A DNA stretch of 64,000 nt from Helicobacter pylori. GTDB taxonomy: Bacteria; Campylobacterota; Campylobacteria; Campylobacterales; Helicobacteraceae. Under the pieces are notes generated by a model. That model was not told where the DNA came from and did no database searches. It saw nothing but the letters and a program-made list of their open reading frames with translations. The position numbers and the translations under genes are program-made. Of the stretch, positions 34,485-43,748 are shown piece after piece. The stretch spans positions 1 through 64,000 of the forward strand of contig NZ_QBAW01000001.1 in the NCBI RefSeq assembly GCF_009689985.1, given 5' to 3'. Position 1 is the first letter of the stretch, and every line of letters starts with the position of its first letter.

Positions 34485-34580
34485 CTACTTTTTTAAAACC
34501 CTCAAGAGCATTTTAATGAGTTTATTGAGCGAGCGGAACTTTTTCCATAGAGTTTGGCGGTTTCTATAAGGCTTTTTCAT
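34485..34580 (-). CDS. candidate very basic small peptide
   Basis: 31 codons: MKKPYRNRQTLWKKFRSLNK and eleven more, ending RVLKK. Twelve of 31 residues are Lys/Arg and the rest alternate as in an amphipathic helix. An upstream in-frame ATG at 34592 would add METN. No strong ribosome binding site. It lies between frpB4 and selA on the same strand. Size and composition recall AapA peptides, but the sequence is different and no antisense TATAAT sits at the equivalent place. May be chance. Confidence 0.3.
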   Translation of the reverse strand: MKKPYRNRQTLWKKFRSLNKLIKMLLRVLKK

Positions 34581-34631
34581 GTTTGTTTCCATGTTCAAAA
34601 TTCAAAAAGAAATCCTAGGATTCCTTTCATT

Positions 34632-37223
34632 TTAGAACTGATAGGATATCTCAAAACGCGCATTAAACCCAGGAGCCGGGAGCGCCATGCGTTTATTTTT
34701 AGGGATCATATCGCTTGCTGGAGCGTCCGCACTCGCTTGCCACACCGAAGCCTGGCTGACATATTGCTTGTTTAAGATGTTGTTAAACACGGCTGAAATC
34801 CTTAAACCCTGCCATTTTTTAGAAGTAGGAGTCCAATTGATAAAGACATTATGCACGCCATACCCAGGCTTATGGATTTTCATCAAGCCGTATTGAGGGT
34901 AGTAGATAGAATAGCCTTCATAGAACATGTTGGTTACAAAGCGTGAGAGCCAAGTTAAAGTAAGCCCCCATTTGTGGATATTGTAATCAGCTTTTAGGAT
35001 AAACACATTCCCAGTCGTGGCAGCTAAAGCGTAAGTATCGGCTAATAAATGCCCCCTAGCTGTCGGCCAAGAGCGAGCCACTGAAAAAGTCCCTACGAAA
35101 TTTTTATATTGCACATTCCCTGAAACTTCATAACCATAAATATTAATGGTTTCGGGCAAATTCCCTGACATGTTTTTTGCAGTCGCGTTACCCCCTCCGT
35201 TTTTAGAAGTGTCTTGCCCGTAGCTGTTGATGAAGTTATTGATGACTTGATAGAACGCTGCCCCGCGCACATTGAAATACTTGCTGTTGTAATCCACATT
35301 GAATTCTACATTTTGACCGATCGCAGGGCGCAAATTCCTTTGATAAATCACCGTAGGATCGCGCATCAAAACGCCATCGCCAGGCAAAGCCCCCTTAGTT
35401 ACATACGCATAACTCACTTTCAAGCCAATGCTTTCAATGGGGTTATAAAGCACGGTTGCAGAAGGCGAGAAACCAGAAGTTACATGCGTGCGGCCGTTTT
35501 TGTCTAGCAAGGTGTAAATATCATAACGAGTTCCCGCACCCACGATCACATTGCTTAAAATATTGTAGTTCGCTTGCATAAACCCTCCGATGATATTCCC
35601 GATCGCATGCGAATTTTGGGGCATGTTACGATAGAGCGGGTTGGGCGTGTTTAGATTTTGAGGGTATTGAGAGCTTTGATCGGTGTAGTAATGGCGGTAA
35701 GGCAAGCCCGGCCCGTTAGGGTCGTTAGGATCAATATTGTTTTTATAATAGCCGTTTTTGCCTTTATCCAGTCCAGAGAAAACGCTCAGGTTTTGATAAA
35801 TCATGCCGTATTCAAACACATTCCCGTAATCTTCACTAATGGGGTGGGTTACTTTAAAATTAACGCCCGAGTTGATTAAGAAAATCCTTCTGGCTAAAGT
35901 CCCCTCAGCGTCCGCATTCCCTAAAGTCCAATCGTTGGCAGTAGGGTTTTGAGCGTTAGGGGGGGTCATGTCATAATCAGGGTTTTTAGGAACAAGCCCA
36001 TGGTAAATATTAGATCCTGTAGAAATTGCAGAAGCGCCTTGCCAGTTGATAGCGCCCGGCTGCCCATAGCCTATTTGATAACCCCCATCAGAAGGTCTGA
36101 TAGCCCCTTGCGTGCATTGACTGATATTGTCCGGATTGTTACACCAATCCTTAACTTCAGGGATGTAATCCGGGTTAGCTGGCTCGTTAGAATTGTAAGC
36201 GAAAGGATTCACCACAGGGTTATAATCGCCCCCCCTTACCCCTAAAAAGGCGGTGGATTCAACGCGCGGCTGGTTAAAATTAGGGCCTCCATCATGCTTG
36301 TATTTCAGGCTCAAATTGTGGTTGAAATTGATCGTATGGGCTAATTCTTTCCCAAAGTCAATCACAAAGGGGGCTGGCTGGCTTCCTGGGTCATTGGCTT
36401 TGGAGAGCGCTGAAGTGGTGTTAGGGCGTAAAAGCCTGGTGGAATTTTCTCTTGTCATGTTATAGCTTAAGCTGATGGTATCCGTGTCGTTGATATAGCC
36501 ATTGACTTTACCTAAAACGCTATTGACTTCGCTCGGAGTCCCTACGCCAATGTCGCTATTACTCGGATCTTGTAAATCGAAGTTAGGGTGGAAGGGATTC
36601 CTAAAAGCGTTGTTTCCGTCTCTATAATAAAAGATATTTTGATGGTTGTAATAAGCGAGTATGTCCCAGTTTTTACCACGATAGGCTGCAGTAGCGTTCA
36701 TGCGATACCCGAAGTTGGTATAAAAGCCCGCTTCCGCTTTAGCCCCATAAGTTTGATTCTTTCTTAAGAAGTCGTTAGCGTCAATCGTAGTGAAAGACAA
36801 TTTACCCGCCACCGCACCAGGGCCTGCTGAAGCGTTCGCCGCTCCCTTAATCACTTCCACTTCTTTAATCATGTTAGGATCGATCACGGTGTTAGCGTCA
36901 TGGTGGAAAATGTTACCATTCTGAGCGACGCCATCTATTGTTACCCTTAAGAGACGGCTCTCAATCCCCCTAACATAGATCTTTTGCGCCATCAAGCCCC
37001 CACTGGCCACATTCACATCCGCCCGAGTCCTAAAAATATCACGGATTTGGTTGCTTTGGCGTTGTTGGAGCTCTTTCCTTTCAATATACATTTTATTGTT
37101 GTATTCAAAAGTCCTTTCACCCTTAGTGGTTACCTTACCCAAAGTGTGGGTATTTTCTTGAGCTTGCAAACTGCTAGCGACAATACAAGAGACAAACACG
37201 ATACGAAATTGATTTCTAAGCAT
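34632..37223 (-). CDS. frpB4: TonB-dependent outer membrane receptor FrpB4
   Basis: 863 residues. In H. pylori FrpB4 takes up nickel (chelates) at acid pH, powered by TonB-ExbB-ExbD, and is repressed by NikR. Signal peptide (about 1-21, ending LQA), then a TonB-box region and plug domain starting near IERKELQQRQSNQIRDIF (about 48-65) with VRGIESRLLRVTIDG. A 22-strand barrel follows, ending in RFEISYQF with terminal Phe. Two C7/G7 runs lie in the barrel coding region. A truncated relative lies 170 bases upstream. Confidence 0.9.
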   Translation of the reverse strand: MLRNQFRIVFVSCIVASSLQAQENTHTLGKVTTKGERTFEYNNKMYIERKELQQRQSNQIRDIFRTRADVNVASGGLMAQKIYVRGIESRLLRVTIDGVAQNGNIFHHDANTVIDPNMIKEVEVIKGAANASAGPGAVAGKLSFTTIDANDFLRKNQTYGAKAEAGFYTNFGYRMNATAAYRGKNWDILAYYNHQNIFYYRDGNNAFRNPFHPNFDLQDPSNSDIGVGTPSEVNSVLGKVNGYINDTDTISLSYNMTRENSTRLLRPNTTSALSKANDPGSQPAPFVIDFGKELAHTINFNHNLSLKYKHDGGPNFNQPRVESTAFLGVRGGDYNPVVNPFAYNSNEPANPDYIPEVKDWCNNPDNISQCTQGAIRPSDGGYQIGYGQPGAINWQGASAISTGSNIYHGLVPKNPDYDMTPPNAQNPTANDWTLGNADAEGTLARRIFLINSGVNFKVTHPISEDYGNVFEYGMIYQNLSVFSGLDKGKNGYYKNNIDPNDPNGPGLPYRHYYTDQSSQYPQNLNTPNPLYRNMPQNSHAIGNIIGGFMQANYNILSNVIVGAGTRYDIYTLLDKNGRTHVTSGFSPSATVLYNPIESIGLKVSYAYVTKGALPGDGVLMRDPTVIYQRNLRPAIGQNVEFNVDYNSKYFNVRGAAFYQVINNFINSYGQDTSKNGGGNATAKNMSGNLPETINIYGYEVSGNVQYKNFVGTFSVARSWPTARGHLLADTYALAATTGNVFILKADYNIHKWGLTLTWLSRFVTNMFYEGYSIYYPQYGLMKIHKPGYGVHNVFINWTPTSKKWQGLRISAVFNNILNKQYVSQASVWQASADAPASDMIPKNKRMALPAPGFNARFEISYQF

Positions 37224-37286
37224 TTCTTTTAGCCTTTTTATTTACTCTTTTCTAAAAATTTAGTCAAGTTTTAAACCTAAGGTTAT

Positions 37287-37311
37287 TATTACATTATTCT
37301 ATTTAATAATA
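37287..37311. promoter_or_regulatory. candidate NikR operator upstream of frpB4
   Basis: TATTACA-N11-AATAATA, two mismatches from the H. pylori NikR consensus TATWATT-N11-AATWATA, 64 bases before the frpB4 start codon. Regulation of frpB4 by NikR is published; the exact site here is my reading. Confidence 0.5.
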
Positions 37312-37391
37312 CCTTAAATTTGTTTTAGGATTAAGAAAATACCAAGAAAAATGTGATTAAAAAAAGTTTTAGCATTTTATTGAGCGGTTGA

Positions 37392-37718
37392 TTACTGAGT
37401 GGTTGAATCAAGCGCTGTTCGTGAAGAAGCGCTGCTAATTCCTCTTAAAAAAGTTTGAGAAGACACATTGATTTCAGCGTTTTGGCGGAAAATATCGCTT
37501 GGCTGGTTGCTTTGGCGTTCTTCTAAGTCATGGCGTTTGATAATAATGGTATTCCCCCATTGGAAGGGTCTATAAGCGCGCTTTTTTTTAATGACAAAAT
37601 GCGGTTCTAAATTTAAAAATTGCACGTAACTTGGGAAATATAGCGGCTCTAATAAAGGGTTTATGGGGTTTGCTTTTAAAACAATAACGAGAAAAAAGAG
37701 GCTAAAGATTGGTTTCAT
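37392..37718 (-). pseudogene. truncated FrpB-like TonB-receptor fragment (HP1511-like)
   Basis: 108 codons. A signal peptide (about 1-16) and a novel segment precede IIIKRHDLEERQSNQPSDIF, which aligns with the plug start of FrpB4 (RKELQQRQSNQIRDIF). The frame then runs through FLRGISSASSRTALDSTTQ, degenerate against VRGIESRLLRVTIDG, and stops. The remaining ~700 residues of a receptor are missing. It overlaps the start of its upstream neighbour folB's end by 17 bases. Probably a gene relic. Confidence 0.7.
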
Positions 37719-38055
37719 AGTAAATTTTCACGCTCGCCCCCACTTGAGAATTGGGAGAAATTTCTAACTTGCTGATTTTCAAATAAAGCTCAGAGATTTC
37801 ACTATAGCACGTTTTTAAAACATGGCTTAAATCTTTTAGGGCGTCTTCAATGAGTAAGTATTGTTTTTCTTGCATCATCTTTTGAATAAGCTCTTGGATT
37901 TCCATGTAGTCTAAATAAGCCTTATTGGGTAATTCCATGTAGAAAAGATCCAAATCCACGCTTATTTTTTGGGGTTTTAAGCGTTCAAACTCTAAAATCC
38001 CTAAAATCGTTTCAAACACAAAGTTATGGACATGAACACCTTGTTTAGTTTTCAT
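37702..38055 (-). CDS. folB: dihydroneopterin aldolase-like protein
   Basis: 117 residues. FolB cleaves dihydroneopterin in folate synthesis. The start HVHNFVFETILGILEFERLKPQKISVDLDLF and the central YMEIQELIQ followed by LIEDALKDL are recognisable, but the family's conserved catalytic Lys near the C-terminus (KISKLEIS) is only tentative. Overlaps plsY by four bases, so the pair is co-translated. Confidence 0.78.
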   Translation of the reverse strand: MKTKQGVHVHNFVFETILGILEFERLKPQKISVDLDLFYMELPNKAYLDYMEIQELIQKMMQEKQYLLIEDALKDLSHVLKTCYSEISELYLKISKLEISPNSQVGASVKIYYETNL

Positions 38056-38714
38056 AAGACTTTCTTTTCCTTACCGGCTAATAAATTAAAAATATTGCCC
38101 GCATGTTTGATAAGGGTAAAAATAAAAATAAGCACCATAGGCGTTTGCGTGCCGACTTCTTTAAGGATATTGACGCTATCTGGGATATGCATATAAGGGA
38201 TAAAAAAGATAAGAACAGTCGCTGTGCCTACCCCTAAAATGCTAGCGAGTGAAGAGATTTTAAGCACCTTACCCACAAAAAACCACACCGTTAAACCGAT
38301 GAGGCTTTCAATAGGGATGAGCAACACCACAGAGCCCATGATTGTAGAAACGCCCTTACCTCCATTGAAATTCAAAAAAGGCGAATAACAATGCCCTAAA
38401 ATGCTAGCGATAGCGACCATCCATTGCAAACTATAATCTAACCCAAACAATTTGGTTAAAAAAACCGCAAACATGCCTTTGAAGAGATCCAAAATTAAGA
38501 CTAATAAGGCCATTTGTTTAGCGTTGCTCACGCCCTTACTTTGTAAAGCGCGCAAGACATTCGTCGCACCAATACCGCCCGATCCGATCTTAGTAATATC
38601 CATGCCGTAAAAGATTTTCATTAACGCATAGCCAAAAGGAATCCCCCCAATCAAATAGCCCAAAAGGGTGAAAATCACATTGATATTGGTTAGGAAATTT
38701 AAAACGCTTTCCAT
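38052..38714 (-). CDS. plsY: glycerol-3-phosphate acyltransferase PlsY
   Basis: 220 residues. Transfers acyl from acyl-phosphate to glycerol-3-phosphate, the first step of phospholipid synthesis, in the inner membrane. Motifs: GSGGIGATNVLRAL, GHCYSPFLNFNGGKGVST and the C-terminal KHAGNIFNLLAGKE. About five membrane segments. I begin at the ATG at 38714 (AAAGGG upstream); the frame is open for 42 codons further, but that part is not conserved. Confidence 0.92.
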   Translation of the reverse strand: MESVLNFLTNINVIFTLLGYLIGGIPFGYALMKIFYGMDITKIGSGGIGATNVLRALQSKGVSNAKQMALLVLILDLFKGMFAVFLTKLFGLDYSLQWMVAIASILGHCYSPFLNFNGGKGVSTIMGSVVLLIPIESLIGLTVWFFVGKVLKISSLASILGVGTATVLIFFIPYMHIPDSVNILKEVGTQTPMVLIFIFTLIKHAGNIFNLLAGKEKKVL

Positions 38715-38742
38715 AAATACCCTTTCAAATAAAATAGTGGTC

Positions 38743-38748
38743 ATTATA
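38743..38748 (-). promoter_or_regulatory. -10 box for plsY-folB
   Basis: On the minus strand TGTTATAATGACC, an extended TATAAT 29 bases before the ATG. The divergent ccoG has TATAGT at 38788-38793. Confidence 0.55.
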
Positions 38749-38819
38749 ACATGTTGCTTTTTAAGTGAAAGCGTTAAGTTGTTAGGGTATAGTGGCTTAA
38801 AAATTTTAGGATATTGAGA

Positions 38820-40196
38820 ATGCTTGAAACTTCTAGCCATTTTTTAAAATCGTTTCGCTTGAAGCGTTATATAGGGTTTTTATTGATTTCTTTAGCGTTA
38901 CTAATCACGCCATTTGTTCGCATTGATGGGGCGCATTTGTTTTTAATCTCCTTTGAGCATAAGCAATTGCATTTTTTAGGCAAGATCTTTAGTGCTGAAG
39001 AATTGCATGTCATGCCTTTTATGGTTATTTTGCTTTTTATAGGGATTTTTTTCATCACCACTAGCCTTGGGCGTGTGTGGTGCGGTTGGGCTTGCCCGCA
39101 AACCTTTTTAAGGGTGCTTTATAGAGATGTGATTGAAACCAAGATTTTCAAACTCCATAAAAAGATCAGCAACAAGCAAGAAAGTCCTAAAAACACCCCA
39201 AGCTATAAGGTGCGTAAAGTATTGAGCGTTTTGTTGTTCGCTCCTGTTGTGGCGGGGCTAATGATGTTATTTTTCTTTTATTTCATCGCCCCTGAAGACT
39301 TTTTTATGTATCTTAAAAACCCTAGCGATCACCCTATTGCTATGGGTTTTTGGCTTTTTAGCACGGCTGTGGTGCTGTTTGATATAGTGGTGGTTGCGGA
39401 GCGTTTTTGCATTTATTTATGCCCTTATGCTAGGGTGCAATCGGTGTTGTATGACAATGACACTTTAAACCCCATTTACGATGAAAAGCGCGGCGGAGTG
39501 CTTTATGACAATCAAGGCCATCTCTTCCCCTTACCCCCCAAAAAACGCAGCCCAGAAAACGAATGCGTGAATTGTTTGCATTGCGTGCAGGTTTGCCCCA
39601 CGCATATTGATATCAGGAAGGGCTTGCAATTAGAATGCATCAATTGCTTAGAATGCGTGGATGCATGCACGATTACCATGGCTAAATTCAGTCGCCCTTC
39701 ACTCATCCAATGGTCTTCAACTAACGCCATTAATACGCGCCAAAAAGTGCGCTTAGTGCGTTTAAAAACAATCGCTTACATGGGGGTTATCGCTATTGTG
39801 ATCGCTCTTTTAGCCATCACTTCGTTTAAAAAAGAACGCATGCTCTTAGACATTAACCGCAACAGCGATCTGTATGAATTGCGCTCTAGCGGGTATGTGG
39901 ATAACGATTATGTGTTTTTATTCCACAACACGGACAATAAAGACCATGAGTTTTATTTCAAAATTTTAGGGCAAAAAGGCATTCAAATCAAAAAGCCTTT
40001 AAATCCTATCGCCATTAAAGCCGGGCAAAAGATTAAAGCGGTAGTGATTTTAAGAAAACCCCTAAAAAATAACGCCACAGAATACAAGAACGCTAAAGAC
40101 GCTCTCATCCCCATTACAATACAAGCTTATAGCACAGACGATAAGGATATCACGATAGAAAGGGAATCGGTGTTTATCGCACCTAGTGAAGATTGA
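38820..40196 (+). CDS. ccoG: cytochrome oxidase cbb3 accessory protein CcoG (FixG/RdxA)
   Basis: 458 residues. Membrane iron-sulfur protein that reduces copper for assembly of the cbb3 oxidase, the only terminal oxidase of H. pylori. Several membrane segments (about 15-35, 60-80, 138-160, 172-195, 312-330), WCGWACPQTF, and two [4Fe-4S] sets: Cys249-252-255-259 and Cys273-276-279-283. The C-terminal domain is periplasmic. ATG 38820 has AGGA upstream. The CcoI-type ATPase at 44.5 kb serves the same oxidase. Confidence 0.92.
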   Translation: MLETSSHFLKSFRLKRYIGFLLISLALLITPFVRIDGAHLFLISFEHKQLHFLGKIFSAEELHVMPFMVILLFIGIFFITTSLGRVWCGWACPQTFLRVLYRDVIETKIFKLHKKISNKQESPKNTPSYKVRKVLSVLLFAPVVAGLMMLFFFYFIAPEDFFMYLKNPSDHPIAMGFWLFSTAVVLFDIVVVAERFCIYLCPYARVQSVLYDNDTLNPIYDEKRGGVLYDNQGHLFPLPPKKRSPENECVNCLHCVQVCPTHIDIRKGLQLECINCLECVDACTITMAKFSRPSLIQWSSTNAINTRQKVRLVRLKTIAYMGVIAIVIALLAITSFKKERMLLDINRNSDLYELRSSGYVDNDYVFLFHNTDNKDHEFYFKILGQKGIQIKKPLNPIAIKAGQKIKAVVILRKPLKNNATEYKNAKDALIPITIQAYSTDDKDITIERESVFIAPSED

Positions 40197-40205
40197 AGCC
40201 TAAAA

Positions 40206-41405
40206 TTAGCGCTCAATCACTTCATAAGGCAAGCCTTGTTTGATCAATTCTTCCATAAAGGGATCGGTGTTTAATTCTTCTATGTTAAACACCCCAGCCC
40301 TAAAATGATCCGCGCTCCAAGTGTCATTACAAATCATTTTAGCCGCACACATCGCTGGCACACCGGTGGTGTAGCTTATGGCTTGCGAACCCACTTCTTC
40401 ATAGCATTTTTTATGATCGCACACGTTGTAAATGTAGAGCGTTTTGTCTTGGTTGTTTTTAATGCCGGTCATATAGCACCCGATGTTGGTTTTACCGGTG
40501 GTGTCTTTGGCTAGAGTCGCTGGATCAGGAAGCAAGGTTTTTAAAAATTGTATCGGCACGATTTTTACGCCTTGATGCTCTATTTCTTTAATGCCTAGCA
40601 TGCCGACATTTTCTAAGCATTTCATGTGGGTTAAATAATTTTGAGAGAAAGTCATAAAAAACCTCGCCCTCCTCAAGCCTTTAATGTTTTTGACTAACGA
40701 TTCCAATTCCTCATGGTATAAAAGATACGAATCCATTTCGCCAATCTGCGGGTAAGCCCACACTTGCTTGATTTCTAAAGGCTTGGTTTCAATCCATTTG
40801 CCATTTTCATAATAACGCCCTTTAGAGCTGACTTCTCTCAAATTGATTTCAGGGTTAAAGTTCGTGGCAAAAGGGCGTTTGTGATCCCCAGCGTTGCAAT
40901 CTAAAATATCTAAAGTGTGGATAGTGTCAAAATGGTGTTTTTGAGCGTGAGCGACATAAGCGTTAGTAACGCCTGGATCAAACCCAGCCCCTAAAACCCC
41001 TAAAATCCTTGCTTCTTTATAGGCCCTATCAAACGCCCACTGCTCTTTGTATTCAAACTTCGCTAAATCCGGATGCTCGTAATTGGCGGTATCAATGTAA
41101 TGCGTTTTAGTTTCTAAACATGCTTGCATGATCGTTAAATCTTGATAGGGTAAAGCCACATTAACAACGACTTTAGGCTTGTGTTTTTGGATTAAAGCGA
41201 CTAAGGCTTGCGTATCATCAGCGTCCACTTGCTCAACGCCAATTTCCCCCAAACCCTTTTTGAGCATGCTTTCTTTAATCGCATAGCATTTGTCTAAGCT
41301 TCTGCTCGCTAAAATGATATTTTTAAACACATCTCTGTTCATGCCCATTTTGTGTGCTACCACACTGCCTACGCCACCAGCTCCAATTTGTAATACTGTA
41401 TGCAA
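40206..41405 (-). CDS. saccharopine dehydrogenase-like / carboxynorspermidine dehydrogenase
   Basis: 399 residues. NAD(P)-binding GAGGVG at 8-13, then the saccharopine-dehydrogenase family core LPYQDLTIMQACLETKTHYIDTANYE and LGVLGAGFDPGVTNAY. In epsilon-proteobacteria this enzyme makes carboxyspermidine from aspartate semialdehyde and putrescine (polyamine route); decarboxylase NspC is elsewhere. Substrate assignment is from relatives, not from visible residues. Divergent from gltS with overlapping promoters. Confidence 0.82.
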   Translation of the reverse strand: MHTVLQIGAGGVGSVVAHKMGMNRDVFKNIILASRSLDKCYAIKESMLKKGLGEIGVEQVDADDTQALVALIQKHKPKVVVNVALPYQDLTIMQACLETKTHYIDTANYEHPDLAKFEYKEQWAFDRAYKEARILGVLGAGFDPGVTNAYVAHAQKHHFDTIHTLDILDCNAGDHKRPFATNFNPEINLREVSSKGRYYENGKWIETKPLEIKQVWAYPQIGEMDSYLLYHEELESLVKNIKGLRRARFFMTFSQNYLTHMKCLENVGMLGIKEIEHQGVKIVPIQFLKTLLPDPATLAKDTTGKTNIGCYMTGIKNNQDKTLYIYNVCDHKKCYEEVGSQAISYTTGVPAMCAAKMICNDTWSADHFRAGVFNIEELNTDPFMEELIKQGLPYEVIER

Positions 41406-41454
41406 GGAACACCTACTTTCTAACTAATCTCGTTCTTTTAGGGGGGTATTATAT

Positions 41455-41460
41455 TATAAT
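41455..41460 (+). promoter_or_regulatory. overlapping divergent -10 boxes for gltS and the dehydrogenase
   Basis: TATTATATTATAATAAG contains TATAAT on the plus strand (41455-41460) and another on the minus strand a few bases to the left. The two RNA polymerases would compete. Confidence 0.5.
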
Positions 41461-41490
41461 AAGATAAATTTGATTAATAAGGATGCAAGC

Positions 41491-42717
41491 TTGCAAGAAA
41501 TTAAGTTGGATATTTATGCCACTTTGGTGTGCATGGTTTTAGTGCTGCTTTTGGGGCGTTATGTGATTTCTAAAGTCAAGTTTTTGCGCGATTATGATAT
41601 TCCAGAGCCTGTTGTGGGCGGGGTTTTAGTCGCTTTTTTCATCATGTTAGCACGTCAGTTTTACAATTTTGGCTTGCAATTTGATTCTTCTTTAAAAGAT
41701 CCTTTAATGCTGACTTTTTTTATCACCATTGGTTTGAGTGCGGATTTCAAATCTTTGCAAAAAGGCGGGAAAATGCTTGCGGTTTTTTTGCTGGCTGTGG
41801 CGGGGTTTGTGGTGTGTCAAAATGCAGTGGGGATTTCTATCGCTAGCCTTTTAGGGGTCAATCCTTTAATGGGGCTTTTAGGGGGGTCTATCGCTTTAGT
41901 GGGAGGGCATGGCACTAGCGCGGCATGGGCTAATTTTTTCACCCAAGCGCCTTATAATTTTAGCTCCAGCTTGGAAGTGGGCATGGCGTGCGCGACTTTT
42001 GGCTTGGTGAGTGGGGGGATTATTGGAGGGCCTGTCGCTAAATATTTGATCTCAAAATACAAACTAGAACCTAAAGACACTAAAGAAAAAGATACTTTAG
42101 AGGGCGTGGTGTCTAAAGGCTTTGAAACCCCTAAAGAGCAGCGCCTAATCACCGCATCCAGTTTTGTAGAAACTTTAGCTTTAATTGCGATCGCTTTATT
42201 GGTGGGGACTTTTTTATCGCATTTGATGCCTAAAAGCTTCACTTTACCGACTTTTGTGTGGTGCTTGTTTGTAGGGGTTATTTTAAGAAACACTTTGTCG
42301 TTTTTTAAAATCCATAGCGTGTTTGACAGAGAGGTTTCAGTCATAGGGAATGTGAGTTTGAGTCTGTTTTTAGCCTACGCTTTAATGAGCGTGAATTTAT
42401 TGGAATTGTTAAAACTCGCTGTGCCTCTAGCGGTTATTTTGAGCGTTCAAGTGGCGGTTATGATCCTTTATGTGGTGCTTGTAACCTTTAGGGTGTGTGG
42501 GAAGGATTATGATGCGGCGGTGTTGTGCGCGGGGCATTGCGGTTTTGGGCTTGGAGCGACCCCAACGGCTATGGTGAATATGCAAACCATCACCAACCAC
42601 TACGGGCCATCGCATGTAGCGTTTATCGTCGTGCCTTTAGTGGGAGCGTTTTTTGTTGATATTATTAACGCTTTAGCGATTAAAGGCTTTTTACTCTTGC
42701 CTTTTTTCCCATCATGA
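41491..42717 (+). CDS. gltS: sodium/glutamate symporter GltS
   Basis: 408 residues. About ten to twelve membrane helices in two inverted halves, with the family's re-entrant loops GLLGGSIALVGGHGTSAAW and CAGHCGFGLGATPTAM. Takes up glutamate with sodium. I use the TTG at 41491 with AAGGA seven bases upstream; an upstream TTG at 41470 has no ribosome binding site. Overlaps ribD by four bases. Confidence 0.9.
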   Translation: MQEIKLDIYATLVCMVLVLLLGRYVISKVKFLRDYDIPEPVVGGVLVAFFIMLARQFYNFGLQFDSSLKDPLMLTFFITIGLSADFKSLQKGGKMLAVFLLAVAGFVVCQNAVGISIASLLGVNPLMGLLGGSIALVGGHGTSAAWANFFTQAPYNFSSSLEVGMACATFGLVSGGIIGGPVAKYLISKYKLEPKDTKEKDTLEGVVSKGFETPKEQRLITASSFVETLALIAIALLVGTFLSHLMPKSFTLPTFVWCLFVGVILRNTLSFFKIHSVFDREVSVIGNVSLSLFLAYALMSVNLLELLKLAVPLAVILSVQVAVMILYVVLVTFRVCGKDYDAAVLCAGHCGFGLGATPTAMVNMQTITNHYGPSHVAFIVVPLVGAFFVDIINALAIKGFLLLPFFPS

Positions 42718-43748
42718 GACTTTATGAGAGTTTATTAGAAATTTGCTTGAATAAGGCATGGGAGCATCAAACCCTAGCCCTAGAAAACCCAAGCGTGGCT
42801 TGCATGGTGTTAGATAAAAACCATGAAATCTTGAGTTTAGAAACCCACAAAAAAGCCAAAACCCCGCATGCAGAAGTCTTAGCCGCTAAGTCAGCGTTAA
42901 AGATTTTACGCCCCGGTTTGAAAAACGATTTAGAAAAATTAGAAGACCCTAAAACTTTAAGCGATTTTTTAAAAACGCACCACAACAACGCTTTTAAAGA
43001 CTGCGTTTTTTTAATCACCTTAGAGCCATGCAATTCTTATGGCAAAACCCCGGCTTGCAGCGGGTTGTTAGAAATTTTAAAACCTAAAAGAGTGGTCATT
43101 GCCACAGAAGAAAACGAAGCTAAAAAAGGGGGTTTAGCAAGGCTACAAAAAGCTCGCATTGATGGGGTGGTTTGTGAGAGTTTGGAAAACAAGGCTAAAG
43201 ACTTGCTCTTGCCTTTTAGGATAATGGAACAAAAGGGGCGTTTTAATTTGTTCAAACTCGCTTTAAGGATGAATGGGGATTATCATCATGGCAAGATCAC
43301 CGGGCAAAAAAGCGTTGTTTTTACGCACAACCAGCGAGCAATATGCGACACGCTTATTGTTTCTGGGAAAACCATAAGAACGGACAACCCCTTATTAGAC
43401 GCTCGCTTTTGCGATAGCTTTTATCGCAATAAAAACCCCAATATCGCTATTTTATCCAAGCACTCAATTAGCCCCCATTCAAAAGTTTTTTCTGCGCCCA
43501 ATCGTTTGGTTAATATTTTCAACAACCCTAAAGATTTACCCCTAGAGAAAGGGTTTAATTTTATTGAAGGGGGGTGGGGATTGTTTGAGAGTTTGAGGGA
43601 TAAAATAGATGCGCTGCTTTTGCATTCGCATGCGTCTATGATTAGTGAAGCGTTTAATACGCTCGCTTTAAAAACTCCTTTTAAGGGGCGGTTGTTGCAT
43701 GCGCAAATCTTAGAAAATGAAGCCCTTTTATGGATAGAAAACTCTTAA
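42714..43748 (+). CDS. ribD: bifunctional riboflavin biosynthesis protein RibD
   Basis: 344 residues. Deaminase plus reductase of riboflavin synthesis. Zinc site His52-Ala-Glu54, Cys106 and Cys115 in PCNSYGKTPAC. The C-terminal reductase half starts near 175 (GRFNLFKLALRMNGDYH) and contains SGKTIRTDNPLLDAR. The deaminase active residues are intact. 19-base overlap with the next gene, so translation is coupled. Confidence 0.88.
   Translation: MRLYESLLEICLNKAWEHQTLALENPSVACMVLDKNHEILSLETHKKAKTPHAEVLAAKSALKILRPGLKNDLEKLEDPKTLSDFLKTHHNNAFKDCVFLITLEPCNSYGKTPACSGLLEILKPKRVVIATEENEAKKGGLARLQKARIDGVVCESLENKAKDLLLPFRIMEQKGRFNLFKLALRMNGDYHHGKITGQKSVVFTHNQRAICDTLIVSGKTIRTDNPLLDARFCDSFYRNKNPNIAILSKHSISPHSKVFSAPNRLVNIFNNPKDLPLEKGFNFIEGGWGLFESLRDKIDALLLHSHASMISEAFNTLALKTPFKGRLLHAQILENEALLWIENS

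Noticed and set aside
35214-36465. Plus-strand frames opposite frpB4
   Set aside because: Arg/Ile/Val-rich shadows of the receptor barrel with no ribosome binding sites.
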